This document shows positions 47,608 through 56,727 of a stretch of 64,000 nucleotides of DNA, piece by piece (the stretch's first letter is position 1; each line of letters begins with the position of its first letter). The notes beneath the pieces are model-generated. The model had not been told where the DNA came from. It ran no database searches and saw nothing but the letters and a program-made list of their open reading frames with translations. The stretch is from contig NZ_BDBU01000034.1 in NCBI RefSeq assembly GCF_001613145.1, positions 62,001 through 126,000 of the forward strand, given 5' to 3'. The position numbers and the translations under genes are program-made. The stretch comes from Nocardia jejuensis NBRC 103114 (lineage in GTDB: Bacteria; Actinomycetota; Actinomycetes; Mycobacteriales; Mycobacteriaceae).

Positions 47608-49170
47608 CTAGTTCTTGGGGAAATTCAGCTTGCTGAGGTCGAAACCTTCCAGCCCGGGCGGCAATTCGTTCAAACCTGCGGGGAGGTTGGAGATGTCGGG
47701 CATGCCGCCGGGGAGGCCGGGCATGCCGGGGAAGCCGCCGCGCATCTTGGGCTGGGTGGGGCCGCGGCCGCCCTTCTTGCCCTTCTTGCCGCCCTTGCCC
47801 TTCTTGTTGTTGCCGCCACGGCCACCGGGGAGGCCGAACTGGCGGCTCATCGCGCCCATCATCTTCTTGGCTTCGAAGAAGCGGTCGACGAGCTGGTTGA
47901 CGTCGGTGACGGTGACGCCCGAGCCGTTGGCGATGCGCAGGCGGCGGGAGGCGTTGATGATCTTGGGGTTGTCGCGCTCGGCCCGGGTCATGCCGCGGAT
48001 GATGGCCTGCACGCGGTCGAGCTGCTTGTCGTCGACCTGGGCGAGCATGTCCTTCATCTGGCCCGCGCCCGGCAGCATGCCGAGCAGGTTGCCGATCGGG
48101 CCCATCTTGCGGATGGCCAGCATCTGCTCGAGGAAGTCCTCGAGGGTGAGCTCGCCGGAACCGATCTTGCGGGCGGCTTCCTCGGCCTGCTTGGCGTCGT
48201 AGACCTGTTCGGCCTGCTCGATCAGGGTGAGCAGATCGCCCATGCCGAGGATGCGCGAGGCCATGCGGTCGGGGTGGAAGACGTCGAAGTCTTCGAGCTT
48301 CTCACCGGTGGAGGCGAAAAGGATGGGCTGGCCGGTGATCTCACGCACCGAGAGCGCCGCGCCACCGCGGGCGTCGCCGTCGAGCTTGGTGAGCACGACG
48401 CCGGTGAAGCCGACGCCGTCCCGGAACGCCTCGGCGGTGGCGACCGCGTCCTGGCCGATCATGGCGTCGAGCACGAACAGGATCTCGTCGGGATTCACCG
48501 CGTCGCGGATGCCGGCGGCCTGCGACATCAGCTCGTCGTCGATGCCGAGGCGTCCCGCGGTATCGACGATGACGATGTCGTACTGCTTCTGCTTGGCCTC
48601 CTCGATACCGTCGCGCGCGACGGCGACCGGATCGGAGGCGGTGATGCCGAGCGGGTTGTCGCCGCCGCCGATCGAGGTGCCCGGATGCGGCGCGTAGACC
48701 GGCACCCCGGCCCGCTCGCCGACCACCTGAAGCTGGGTGACCGCGCCGGGTCGCTGCAGGTCGCAGGCGACCAACAGTGGCTGATGCCCTTGGCCCTTCA
48801 GCCATTTCGCGAGCTTGCCCGCGAGCGTGGTCTTACCGGCGCCCTGCAGACCGGCCAGCATGATGACGGTCGGCGGGTTCTTGGCGTACCGCAGTCGCCG
48901 GGTCTCGCCGCCGAGAATGCCGACGAGTTCCTCGTTGACGATCTTGACGATCTGCTGGGCCGGATTCAGCGCCGCGGAGACCTCGGCGCTCTTGGCGCGC
49001 TCCTTGACCCGGGAGATGAAACCGCGGACCACGGGCAGCGCCACGTCGGCCTCGAGCAGGGCGAGCCTGATCTCACGTGCGGTCGCGTCGATATCGGCCG
49101 GTGACAGGCGCCCCTTTCCTCGAAGGTCCTTGAGGGCACCGGCCAACCGGTCGGAAAGGGATTCGAACAC
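47608..49170 (-). CDS. ffh: Signal recognition particle protein Ffh
   Basis: A 520-residue GTPase. GTG 49170 is chosen because VFESLSDRLAGALKDLRGKG is the family start and GGAG precedes it; the upstream ATG adds 11 atypical residues. N domain to residue about 95, then G domain with G1 LAGLQGAGKTTLAGKLA, DLQRPGAVTQL, VDTAGRLGIDDELM, TKLDGDARGG and STGEKLEDFDVFHPDR. The C-terminal M domain is methionine-rich (LEQMLAIRKMGPIGNLLGML, RFFEAKKMMGAM) and ends in a Gly/Lys/Pro-rich tail. It binds 4.5S RNA and nascent membrane proteins and docks with FtsY. It is the first gene of its unit; a terminator follows directly. Confidence 0.98.
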   Translation of the reverse strand: MFESLSDRLAGALKDLRGKGRLSPADIDATAREIRLALLEADVALPVVRGFISRVKERAKSAEVSAALNPAQQIVKIVNEELVGILGGETRRLRYAKNPPTVIMLAGLQGAGKTTLAGKLAKWLKGQGHQPLLVACDLQRPGAVTQLQVVGERAGVPVYAPHPGTSIGGGDNPLGITASDPVAVARDGIEEAKQKQYDIVIVDTAGRLGIDDELMSQAAGIRDAVNPDEILFVLDAMIGQDAVATAEAFRDGVGFTGVVLTKLDGDARGGAALSVREITGQPILFASTGEKLEDFDVFHPDRMASRILGMGDLLTLIEQAEQVYDAKQAEEAARKIGSGELTLEDFLEQMLAIRKMGPIGNLLGMLPGAGQMKDMLAQVDDKQLDRVQAIIRGMTRAERDNPKIINASRRLRIANGSGVTVTDVNQLVDRFFEAKKMMGAMSRQFGLPGGRGGNNKKGKGGKKGKKGGRGPTQPKMRGGFPGMPGLPGGMPDISNLPAGLNELPPGLEGFDLSKLNFPKN

Positions 49171-49261
49171 CGATCGCGCTCCTGGTATCTCGACGGACGT
49201 CACTCGAGATACCAGGGTAGTGGGATCTGAGCCGAGCTGTTATTCCAGCATATTGCAGTGG

Positions 49262-49570
49262 CTATTCGAGTGAACGCGGACGCACCCGCGGGCGGCGCAG
49301 GTCGTGCTTCTCCGCAGCCACCATCAGGACCGCCTCGCGGGCGGTGAGTCCGAGTTCGCGGGCCATGACGTCGAGTTCGGTCCAATCGGGTTCCTCGGGC
49401 GCGTCACCGGCCAGGGCCGAGGCGATGGTCATGGCGGTCACCGCCTGCGGACCGGAGAGGGCTCGGCCGGGCAACCAGGACACGACCCAGCGATCACCTC
49501 CGACGCAGCGGGCAATGTGCGGGGTCACATCGCTGGTCATCATCGACGCGGAGTCCACTTCTATCGCCAC
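49262..49570 (-). CDS. Hypothetical protein
   Basis: A 102-residue protein from GTG 49570 with GGGGAG upstream. Visible features are VTPHIARCVGGDRWVVSWLP near the N-terminus, a threonine/alanine-rich middle (QAVTAMTIASALAG), an acidic patch (PEEPDWTELDVMARELGL) and the C-terminal REAVLMVAAEKHDLRRPRVR. The WxVSWLPGRxL pattern suggests a conserved small soluble actinobacterial protein, but I do not know the family. It lies between glnD and ffh on the same strand. Confidence 0.6.
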   Translation of the reverse strand: MAIEVDSASMMTSDVTPHIARCVGGDRWVVSWLPGRALSGPQAVTAMTIASALAGDAPEEPDWTELDVMARELGLTAREAVLMVAAEKHDLRRPRVRPRSLE

Positions 49571-49699
49571 CTACCGCTCCCCTCGTGCTCGCGGTGTTCA
49601 CGCACCCGAGGTGCGCGACCCACACAGTGCTCAGGGGAGCCTAAGGTGTGGCGAGCGTCACTCGACATGCATTTCAGCAAATTACTCGCAACAATTGAG

Positions 49700-49730
49700 T
49701 TAACTGGCAAACGTACGGTTTGCCAGTTAA
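49700..49730. promoter_or_regulatory. AT-rich inverted repeat downstream of glnD
   Basis: TTAACTGGCAAAC (49700-49712) and GTTTGCCAGTTAA (49718-49730) form a perfect 13-bp palindrome with a 5-base centre. It lies 20 bases beyond the glnD stop and 130 bases before the gene at 49570. It lacks a T-run; it may be a terminator or an operator. Confidence 0.55.
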
Positions 49731-49750
49731 TTCAGGACCCGGGCCGCCGG

Positions 49751-52207
49751 TCAGAAAACAGTGGCAGATCCGTTTTCCGTGTCCGATTCCGGTGATTTCT
49801 TCGGTTGTTGCGGAGGCACCACCGCAAGCACCGCCAACTCGATTCTCGCGCGGCGTTCCGGCGTGTCGTCCGCGCCGAGATCCAGGCAGAAGGAATCGAT
49901 CACCGCGGCGCCCATCGTGACCACCTTCGCCCAGGAAACATTCACCCCGGCGTCGGCCAACGCCGCCGCCAAACGAGACAGCAGCCCGATTCGATCCTCG
50001 GCACGCAATTCCAGCAGCACCCGCCCGGGCTCGGCGGTCGGGAACCAGAACACCCGCGGCTGGGCCTGCGCGAACGGATTCGGTTGCGTCCCACCGGCCT
50101 CGCGCTCCTTGCGCGCGAGGACCGACACCAGGTCCAGATCACCGTTGATGGCCCTGATCAATTCCTGGCGCAGCAGTCCGGCGTCCGGCGGATCACCGAA
50201 TCGAGGCGCGACCACGAATGTATCGATCGCCGATTTTCCGACGCTCACGAGATTCGCCGACAACACCCGTAGAGAATGCAGCGCGAGAACTCCGGCGGCA
50301 TCGGACAGCAATCCCGGATTATCCGGAGCCACGACGGTCACCACATGCGTGTATCGCCCGTCTCCCGGTTTCAATTCCACGTGCACGCCGCCCGTTTCCG
50401 CACGGGCGCGAAGATCATCCGGAATTGTCTCGGGTTCGGGAAGTTCCTCGCCCGCCATCGACATCCGGCACCGCCGAACCAATTCTCCGATGAGCGAGGA
50501 TTTCCAGTCGTTCCAGACTCCGGGACCGGTGGCCAGCGAATCCGCCTCGGCGAGCGCGTGCAGCAATTCGAGCAGGTGCGTATCACCGTCCAGCGCCTCC
50601 ACCACGGCTTTCACCGTCGCGGGATCGTCGAGGTCGCGCCGGGTCGCGGTATCGGGCAGCAGCAGGTGATGACGCACCATCGCCGAGAGCGTGCGCACGT
50701 CCGAGGGCCACAGCCCGAGTCGCCGCCCGATCGAGGTGGCCAATTCCGCGCCGACGACGCTGTGGTCCTCGGTGCGGCCCTTGCCGATGTCGTGCAGCAG
50801 CGCGCCGATCAGCAGCAGGTCCGGCCGGGACACCCGGGTGGAGAGCGCGCCGGCCTGCGCGACCGCCTCCATCAGGTGCCGATCCACGGTCCAGGTGTGC
50901 ATGGCGTCGCGCGGGGGCAGGTCCCGCACCACACCCCATTCGGGAAAGAGCCTGCCCCACAAGCCGGTTCGGTCCAGGGCTTCGATGGCGGCGATGGCGC
51001 CGCGGCCCGCGCCCAGCAGCACCAGCAGATCGTTGAGCGCCTCCTTGGGCCACGGCTCGCGTAGCTCGGGCGCGTCCTCACCGAGCCGGTTGAGCGTGTT
51101 CGCGGCCATCGGCAGACCGGTCTGCGCGGAGGCCGCGGCGACCCGCAGGATCAGACCGGGATCGCGCTGCGGGCGGGCATCGCGCGCCAGCACCACCTCA
51201 CCGGAATGCTCGACCACCCCCTCATCGAGCGGTCGGCGCACCGGGACGCGGCGCAGTCGCGCGAGCCCGCGCCGCGGCAGCGCGTTAGCTGCCGTGCGCA
51301 GTCCCACGTCAGCGGAGTAGCTGACGGTTCGCGCCGCATCGCTGAGCGTTCGGGCGAGGTCGAATCGGTCACCGATGCGCAGGGCCGCGCCGATTTCGTC
51401 GGCATCCTGGGCCCGCAGTTGGTCGCGGGCTCGCCCCGCCACCCGATGCAGCTCCGTGCGAACGTCCAGCAACCTTCTGTGCGCCTGCAGCAGCCCGCCG
51501 CCAGGCACGTCCGGACCGAGCCCCGGCATGGCATCGGTCAGTTGTGCGATGGCGAGGGCGTCCAGCAGCTGGATGTCCCGCAGCCCGCCGTGCCCGTTCT
51601 TGAGATCGGGTTCGGCGCGATGCGCGATCTCTCCGCTCTTGCGCCAGCGGGTTTCGGCCTGGGCGATGAGCGCGTCGAACCGCGAGCGGATTCCGGTGCG
51701 CCAGTCCCGGCGCACCCCGCTGATCAGCAGATTGCTCAGCCCGTCGTCGCCGACGATGTGCCGGGCCTCGAGCATGCCGAGCGCGGCGGTGAGATCGTCG
51801 GCCGCCACGCGCAGCGCCTGCGGCACCGTGCGGACGCTGTGATCGAGCTTGATGTGGGCGTCCCACAGCGGATACCAGAGCTGATCGGCGACCTCGGCGA
51901 CCCGTTTCGGATCGACGTCGTCGTACAGCAGCACCAGATCCAGATCCGAATACGGCAGCATCTCGCGCCGGCCGAGTCCGCCGACCGCCACGATGGCCAA
52001 CCCGCTGTCGGCGGTGATGCCGACCTCGTGGCCCTTGGTGGTCAGCCACAACTCGTAGAGATCCACCAGCGCCTGGCGCAGCGTCTCGGGCTCGAGTCGC
52101 GAGCTGCGGCCGTGGCCGCTGTGCTCGGCGAGCAGTTGATCTCGGGCCCGGACCAGATCCGAAGCGCCATTGGAGACCTTCTCGTCGCGTGCGTGCTCGA
52201 AACCCAC
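49751..52207 (-). CDS. glnD: PII uridylyltransferase / uridylyl-removing enzyme (or adenylyl equivalent)
   Basis: An 818-residue nitrogen sensor from GTG 52207. Nucleotidyltransferase domain with VAVGGLGRREMLPYSDLDLV (GG...DxD). GlnD-specific helical region with HRAEPDLKNGHGGLRDIQLL. HD domain near the middle (GALLHDIGKGRTEDHSVVGA). Two ACT domains at the end (VVAPDNPGLLSDAAGVLALH; AEDRIGLLSRLAAALADAGV). It modifies or demodifies the PII protein in response to glutamine; in actinobacteria the modification is adenylylation (GlnD of Corynebacterium and Streptomyces). It lies downstream of glnK with a hairpin between, so partial readthrough from the amtB promoter is likely. Confidence 0.97.
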   Translation of the reverse strand: MGFEHARDEKVSNGASDLVRARDQLLAEHSGHGRSSRLEPETLRQALVDLYELWLTTKGHEVGITADSGLAIVAVGGLGRREMLPYSDLDLVLLYDDVDPKRVAEVADQLWYPLWDAHIKLDHSVRTVPQALRVAADDLTAALGMLEARHIVGDDGLSNLLISGVRRDWRTGIRSRFDALIAQAETRWRKSGEIAHRAEPDLKNGHGGLRDIQLLDALAIAQLTDAMPGLGPDVPGGGLLQAHRRLLDVRTELHRVAGRARDQLRAQDADEIGAALRIGDRFDLARTLSDAARTVSYSADVGLRTAANALPRRGLARLRRVPVRRPLDEGVVEHSGEVVLARDARPQRDPGLILRVAAASAQTGLPMAANTLNRLGEDAPELREPWPKEALNDLLVLLGAGRGAIAAIEALDRTGLWGRLFPEWGVVRDLPPRDAMHTWTVDRHLMEAVAQAGALSTRVSRPDLLLIGALLHDIGKGRTEDHSVVGAELATSIGRRLGLWPSDVRTLSAMVRHHLLLPDTATRRDLDDPATVKAVVEALDGDTHLLELLHALAEADSLATGPGVWNDWKSSLIGELVRRCRMSMAGEELPEPETIPDDLRARAETGGVHVELKPGDGRYTHVVTVVAPDNPGLLSDAAGVLALHSLRVLSANLVSVGKSAIDTFVVAPRFGDPPDAGLLRQELIRAINGDLDLVSVLARKEREAGGTQPNPFAQAQPRVFWFPTAEPGRVLLELRAEDRIGLLSRLAAALADAGVNVSWAKVVTMGAAVIDSFCLDLGADDTPERRARIELAVLAVVPPQQPKKSPESDTENGSATVF

Positions 52208-52246
52208 AACCCACCACCCATCTCATTCAGTTCTTCGAGCGCAAGC

Positions 52247-52294
52247 GGCGGCCCCGGATCCGTCGGTCCGACACCGACGGAGGCCGGGGCCGCC
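52247..52294 (-). terminator. Compound hairpin between glnK and glnD
   Basis: GGCGGCCCCGG (52247-52257) pairs with CCGGGGCCGCC (52284-52294), enclosing a second stem CCGTCGGT/ACCGACGG. It lies 42 bases past the glnK stop and may attenuate transcription into glnD. Confidence 0.75.
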
Positions 52295-52335
52295 CCTTGT
52301 TCTCGCTAACTCTTACCGAGCGCTTCCTGGATCTG

Positions 52336-52674
52336 TCAGAGAGCGTCGGAGCCGCGCTCACCGGTGCGGACGCGAATGATCGCGTCGACCGGGGTGACCC
52401 AGACCTTGCCGTCACCGATCTTGCCGGTGCGAGCCGCTTCGACGATGACCTCGACGACCTTCTCGACCGACGCGTCGTCCACGACTACCTCGACTCGCAC
52501 CTTCGGAACGAAGTCGACCGAATACTCGGCACCGCGGTAGACCTCGGTGTGGCCCTTCTGGCGGCCGTAGCCCTGCACCTCGCTGACGGTCATGCCGAGC
52601 ACGCCCGCCTGCTCCAGGCCGGTCTTCACATCTTCCAGCGTGAACGGTTTGACGATTGCGGTGATCAGTTTCAT
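52336..52674 (-). CDS. glnK: Nitrogen regulatory protein PII
   Basis: A 112-residue PII protein of standard length. MKLITAIVKPFTLEDVKTGL opens the fold. The T-loop GRQKGHTEVYRGAEYSVDFV contains Y51, the residue modified by GlnD in the family, and KIGDGKVWVTPVDAIIRVRT gives the C-loop/B-loop with the ATP-site pattern. In actinobacteria, modified GlnK leaves AmtB when nitrogen is scarce and re-binds it on ammonium shock. The gene lies three bases after amtB and before glnD, the classic amtB-glnK-glnD operon. Confidence 0.98.
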   Translation of the reverse strand: MKLITAIVKPFTLEDVKTGLEQAGVLGMTVSEVQGYGRQKGHTEVYRGAEYSVDFVPKVRVEVVVDDASVEKVVEVIVEAARTGKIGDGKVWVTPVDAIIRVRTGERGSDAL

Positions 52675-52677
52675 GCG

Positions 52678-54030
52678 TCATGCCTCCTTGACGGCGGTGG
52701 AACGTGCCGTGCCACCCACAGCAGCGAAATCGTATGCCGATTCAGCGTGCTCGGACTCGTCCAAGCCCGTGAACTCCGCTTCTTCGTCCGCGCGGAGACC
52801 GATTGTGTACTTGATGGCGAGCGCGATGATCAGGGTCGCGATACCGGAGAACGCCAGCACAGCGCCCGCTCCGGCCGCCTGCTTGACGAACTGATCGAAG
52901 CCGCCACCGTAGAACAGGCCCTTGACGGCAGCCGGGGCCTCCGGCGCGGCGACCAGACCGACCATCAGGGTCCCGACGATGCCGCCGACCAGGTGCACGC
53001 CGACCACGTCGAGCGAGTCGTCGAAGCCGAAGCGGTACTTCAGGCCGACCGCGAGGGCGCACAGCACACCGGCGACCAGGCCGATGGCGAGCGCGCCGAC
53101 CACGTTGACCGAGGAGCAGGACGGGGTGATGGCGACCAGACCGGCCACGATGCCCGAGGCGGCGCCCAGCGAGGTGGGCTTGCCGTCACGGAACTTCTCC
53201 ACCAGCAGCCAGGCGAGCATGGCCGCACCGGTGGCGACGGTGGTGGTGATGAAGGTGGCGCCGGCGATGCCGTTGGAGCCGACGGCCGAACCGGCGTTGA
53301 AGCCGTACCAGCCGAACCACAGCAGACCCGCGCCGAGCATCACGAACGGCAGGTTGTGCGGGCGCATGGGGGTCTGCGGCCAGCCCTTGCGCTTGCCGAG
53401 GACGATCGCCAGGACCAGGCCGGCGATACCGGCGTTGATGTGGACCGCGGTGCCGCCCGCGAAGTCGATCGCCTTGAGCTTGTTGGCGATCCAGCCGCCG
53501 TGCTCACCGGTCACGCCGTCGAAGGCGAAGACCCAGTGCGCGACCGGGAAGTAGACGACCGTGACCCACACGGCCGCGAAGAGCAGCCAGGAACCGAACT
53601 TCAGGCGGTCTGCGACCGCGCCCGAGATGAGGGCAACCGTGATGATCGCGAACATCAGCTGGAAGGCCACGAAGACCGTCGAGGGGATGGTGCCGACCAA
53701 CGGGATGTTCATCGTGACCGACGCGTCCGTGGCGCTGGCGAGGTAGGTCCCGCCGAACAGGGTCTTGAGGCCGAAATACTGTGCCGGGTCGCCGAACAAG
53801 TTGCCCTTGTCCTCACCGAATGCCATGGAGAAGCCGTACAACACCCACAGGACGGTGACCACGCCCATGGAGCTGATACTCATCATGATCATGTTCAGCA
53901 CGTTCTTCGAACGGACCATGCCGCCGTAGAAGAACGCGAGTCCAGGTGTCATCAGAAGCACGAGTGCTGCGCTGGCCAGCATCCATGCGGTGTCGCCGGT
54001 ATCCGGCACACCCATTGTGGGAAACGCCAC
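52678..54030 (-). CDS. amtB: Ammonium transporter
   Basis: A 450-residue membrane channel from GTG 54030 (AGGAGG eight bases upstream). It has the eleven-helix Amt pattern. Conserved segments are DTAWMLASAALVLLMTPGLA, FFYGGMVRSKNVLNMIMMSI, INAGIAGLVLAIVLGKR (the first pore histidine is in AVHINAG), FNAGSAVGSNGIAGATFI with TPSCSSVNVVGALAIGLVAG, and GVHLVGGIVGTLMVGLVAAP, with the second pore histidine in DVVGVHLVGG. The acidic C-terminal tail contacts GlnK in the family. A GlnR-like box 74-111 bases upstream implies nitrogen-limited expression together with glnK and glnD. Confidence 0.98.
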   Translation of the reverse strand: MAFPTMGVPDTGDTAWMLASAALVLLMTPGLAFFYGGMVRSKNVLNMIMMSISSMGVVTVLWVLYGFSMAFGEDKGNLFGDPAQYFGLKTLFGGTYLASATDASVTMNIPLVGTIPSTVFVAFQLMFAIITVALISGAVADRLKFGSWLLFAAVWVTVVYFPVAHWVFAFDGVTGEHGGWIANKLKAIDFAGGTAVHINAGIAGLVLAIVLGKRKGWPQTPMRPHNLPFVMLGAGLLWFGWYGFNAGSAVGSNGIAGATFITTTVATGAAMLAWLLVEKFRDGKPTSLGAASGIVAGLVAITPSCSSVNVVGALAIGLVAGVLCALAVGLKYRFGFDDSLDVVGVHLVGGIVGTLMVGLVAAPEAPAAVKGLFYGGGFDQFVKQAAGAGAVLAFSGIATLIIALAIKYTIGLRADEEAEFTGLDESEHAESAYDFAAVGGTARSTAVKEA

Positions 54031-54103
54031 CTTGAAGTCCTCCTCATCTCGAGCTCGGCCGATAACGCGGCGAACGAGCCTGCAATGAGGTTCCTCAGTC
54101 GGT

Positions 54104-54141
54104 GTTTCATCCGTGATCCTGCGGCGTTTCACCTAGGTGAA
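54104..54141 (-). promoter_or_regulatory. GlnR-like box upstream of amtB
   Basis: On the minus strand the region reads TTCAC-n6-GAAAC-n6-GGATC-n6-GAAAC. The actinobacterial GlnR consensus is gTnAC-n6-GaAAC repeated with the same spacing. Both GAAAC halves are exact and 22 bases apart; the TTCAC site is good and GGATC is weak. This fits GlnR activation of amtB-glnK under nitrogen limitation. Confidence 0.7.
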
Positions 54142-54247
54142 CGGATGAGATTGCAGTGTTGCAGTCACGTTTCCGAGTTCTCACCGCTGTTACGGCGGGT
54201 GGGTGAGGCTGATGCTGTTCCCCTGGATTGAACCAGGTCAGAGGCGT

Positions 54248-55771
54248 TTATCCGAGGAGGGCGTCGACGAACGCGCCGGGCTCGAACGGAGCGAGATCAT
54301 CCGCGCCCTCACCCAAACCGACCAGTTTCACCGGTACGCCGAGCTCGTGCTGCACCTGAAACACGATGCCGCCCTTGGCCGTTCCGTCCAGCTTCGTCAG
54401 GGCAACACCGGTGATCTTCACGACTTCGGCGAACACCCGGGCCTGGGTCAGGCCGTTCTGGCCGACGGTGGCATCGAGCACCAGGAGCACCTCGTCCACC
54501 TCGGCCCGCTTCTCCACCACGCGCTTGACCTTGCCCAGCTCGTCCATCAGGCCGGTCTTGGTGTGCAGGCGGCCCGCGGTGTCGATCAGCACCACGTCCA
54601 CGCCACGCTCGATACCGGCGCTGACCGCGTCGAAGGCGACGGCCGCCGGATCGGCGGCCTCCTTGCCGCGCACGGTCTCCGCGCCGACGCGCTCGCCCCA
54701 GGTCTGCAGCTGATCGGCGGCGGCGGCACGGAAGGTGTCCGCCGCGCCGAGTAGTACGCGGCGACCGTCGGCGACCAGTACTCGCGCGAGTTTGCCTGTG
54801 GTGGTGGTCTTTCCGGTGCCGTTCACGCCGACGACCAGGAGCACCGCCGGGTGATCGTCGTGCGGCAGGGCGCGGATGGAGCGATTCAGCTCCGGGCGCA
54901 GCGCCTCCACGAGCACCGAGCGCAGGATCGCGCGCGCCTCGGCGGGGGTGCGCACGGTGTGCGAGGCCATCTCCTGGCGCAGGCGCTGCACGATCGTCGC
55001 GGTGACGGCGGTGCCGATATCGGCCATGACGAGGGTGTCCTCGATCTCCTCCCAGGAATCCTCGTCGAGGTCGCCGCCGCCGAGCAGGCCGAGCAGGGAC
55101 TTGCCGACGGCGTTCTGGGAGCGGGAGAGGCGGCCGCGGAGCTTGGTGAGGCGACCCGCGGTGGGCTCGATCTCGGGGATGACAACGATGTCGGCCGGGG
55201 CCACGTCGGGGCCGGCGGGCTCGAACACCTCGGCCGGGGCCTCGACGGGGGCGAGCGGTTCCGCGGGCGCGACGGTGTCGAGCGGGGCGGTCTCGGTGGG
55301 CGCGCTCGCGGACTCGACGTCGGTGACGGCAGCGGAGTCGGCGGTAGCGACAGCATCGGGGGCCGCAGCGGCCGCGGCGGCCGCATCGACCTCGGCGGCC
55401 TCGGCGTCACCGGGGGCGAGTTCGGGGCCCTGCAGCGGATCCGGCAGCCGCACGTCGGTGATCCCGCGTCGTCCCGAATCGCGCGGGACGGCGGCGTCGT
55501 CGCCGATGTGCGGTTGGCCCTCGTCGTCGGTGCGCTCGATCCGCACGGGTTCGGGTTCGGGCTTGGGCAGGGTGGCCGTGCCCCCGCCCTCGCTGAAGCT
55601 GAACCCTCCCGATGCCGCGTATCCACCCGACCGGTCGGCCAGCTCCTTCGTCTCGGGAGCGGCCTCGGTGAGGGAGATGCGGCGGCGCTTGTACAGGACG
55701 AACCCGGACACGAACGCAACCAGCAGCACCGCGGCGATAGCGGCAATGAGGATCCAAGCTTGTGCAGTCAC
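54248..55771 (-). CDS. ftsY: Signal recognition particle receptor FtsY
   Basis: A 507-residue membrane-associated GTPase from GTG 55771. A single N-terminal transmembrane helix (about 5-27, ILIAAIAAVLLVAFVSGFVL) followed by KRRR anchors it, as in actinobacterial FtsY. Residues about 30-200 are an acidic Ala/Pro/Glu-rich A domain. The NG domain has WEEIEDTLVMADIGTAVTAT, G1 VVGVNGTGKTTTTGKLAR, GAADTFRAAAADQLQTWGER, VDVVLIDTAGRLHTKTGLMD, TKLDGTAKGG and KLVGLGEGADDLAPFEPGAF. It receives SRP-ribosome complexes at the membrane. It lies between amtB and the upstream smc region, the mycobacterial order. Confidence 0.97.
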   Translation of the reverse strand: MTAQAWILIAAIAAVLLVAFVSGFVLYKRRRISLTEAAPETKELADRSGGYAASGGFSFSEGGGTATLPKPEPEPVRIERTDDEGQPHIGDDAAVPRDSGRRGITDVRLPDPLQGPELAPGDAEAAEVDAAAAAAAAPDAVATADSAAVTDVESASAPTETAPLDTVAPAEPLAPVEAPAEVFEPAGPDVAPADIVVIPEIEPTAGRLTKLRGRLSRSQNAVGKSLLGLLGGGDLDEDSWEEIEDTLVMADIGTAVTATIVQRLRQEMASHTVRTPAEARAILRSVLVEALRPELNRSIRALPHDDHPAVLLVVGVNGTGKTTTTGKLARVLVADGRRVLLGAADTFRAAAADQLQTWGERVGAETVRGKEAADPAAVAFDAVSAGIERGVDVVLIDTAGRLHTKTGLMDELGKVKRVVEKRAEVDEVLLVLDATVGQNGLTQARVFAEVVKITGVALTKLDGTAKGGIVFQVQHELGVPVKLVGLGEGADDLAPFEPGAFVDALLG

Positions 55772-56008
55772 ACCCCCATCCTTTCAGAGGCTCCGCGGTT
55801 GCCCGATTCACACACCTACCGACGAGTTGCGTCACCGTGTTCGGACGGGCCGCGGGCGCTGTGGCCTAGCACACAAAGTTGCGAATGAACGATGGACACG
55901 CCGAGATACCGGTCCTGAACTCGGCTTACAACCGTCCAGTCTGCTCGAGAACGCACCACAGTGCCCAAGGCGCGGCGAATGCGACACCGAGACAATAGGA
56001 TCGGCGAC

Positions 56009-56398
56009 GTGACCGATCGAAATGTGCTTGGGGGACCGCTGGAGGAGTGTGGCACCGATCCTCTCACCGGCTTTTACCGGGACGGCTGCTGTAGCACCGG
56101 GCCCGAGGATCTTGGCAGCCACACCGTGTGCACCGTGGTGACCGCGGAATTCCTGGAGCATCAGAAGTCGATCGGCAACGATCTGATGACCCCGCGGCCG
56201 GAGAACAACTTCCCCGGCTTACAACCGGGCGACCGCTGGTGCGTGGTGGCGGTGCGCTGGCTGCACGCACACGAGGACGGCGTCGCCGCACCCGTGATTC
56301 TGGCCGCCACCCACGAGAACGCGCTCGAGGTGGTCCCGATGGACACCCTGCGCAAATACGCCGTGGACGTCCCCAACGACGTGAGCGATCTGCTCTGA
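56009..56398 (+). CDS. DUF2237-family protein
   Basis: A 129-residue protein from GTG 56009, with AGGA eight bases upstream. It has the DUF2237 pattern: NVLGGPLEECGTDPLTGFYR with DGCCSTGPEDLGSHTVCTVV (conserved Cys, Gly and Asp), FLEHQKSIGNDLMTPRPENN, PGLQPGDRWCVVAVRWLHAH and LAATHENALEVVPMDTLRKY. The family is widespread and uncharacterised. It is divergent from ftsY, 237 bases away. The 329 bases after it (56399-56727) hold no gene I can support. Confidence 0.92.
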   Translation: MTDRNVLGGPLEECGTDPLTGFYRDGCCSTGPEDLGSHTVCTVVTAEFLEHQKSIGNDLMTPRPENNFPGLQPGDRWCVVAVRWLHAHEDGVAAPVILAATHENALEVVPMDTLRKYAVDVPNDVSDLL

Positions 56399-56727
56399 CA
56401 TCGAGCTGGGCGGCGCAGTGTCATCGGATCGCAGCAGGGGCGATTCGATGACCGTGCCCCGTGGTGACGGACTGCCAACGCACACAACGATTTCGCGCGA
56501 GGGTGGACGCCCGCGCACATCACGGCCCGGGTCGGAAGCGACCCGGCGAACGCGTCCGCAGTTCGCCGATACCGAGTTTCCAGGCATCGCCGATGAACTC
56601 GACGGACGCCCTCGACAAACAGTCGGATTCAGCACACCATCAGATGCACTCGACGACGTGTTGCGATTACGGCCTGAACCGGCAGCGCTCCGCGGGCACT
56701 GTTTCTCGCAGCCCGACCCCGGGCTCA

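Noticed and set aside
52189..54231. 680-residue plus-strand frame opposite amtB-glnK
   Set aside because: It mirrors the conserved amtB and glnK genes and has no family motif or ribosome-binding site.
54190..54247. tRNA-like hairpin (CCTGGATTGAACCAGG)
   Set aside because: Only one short stem; no cloverleaf, no T-loop GTTCGA or anticodon arm.
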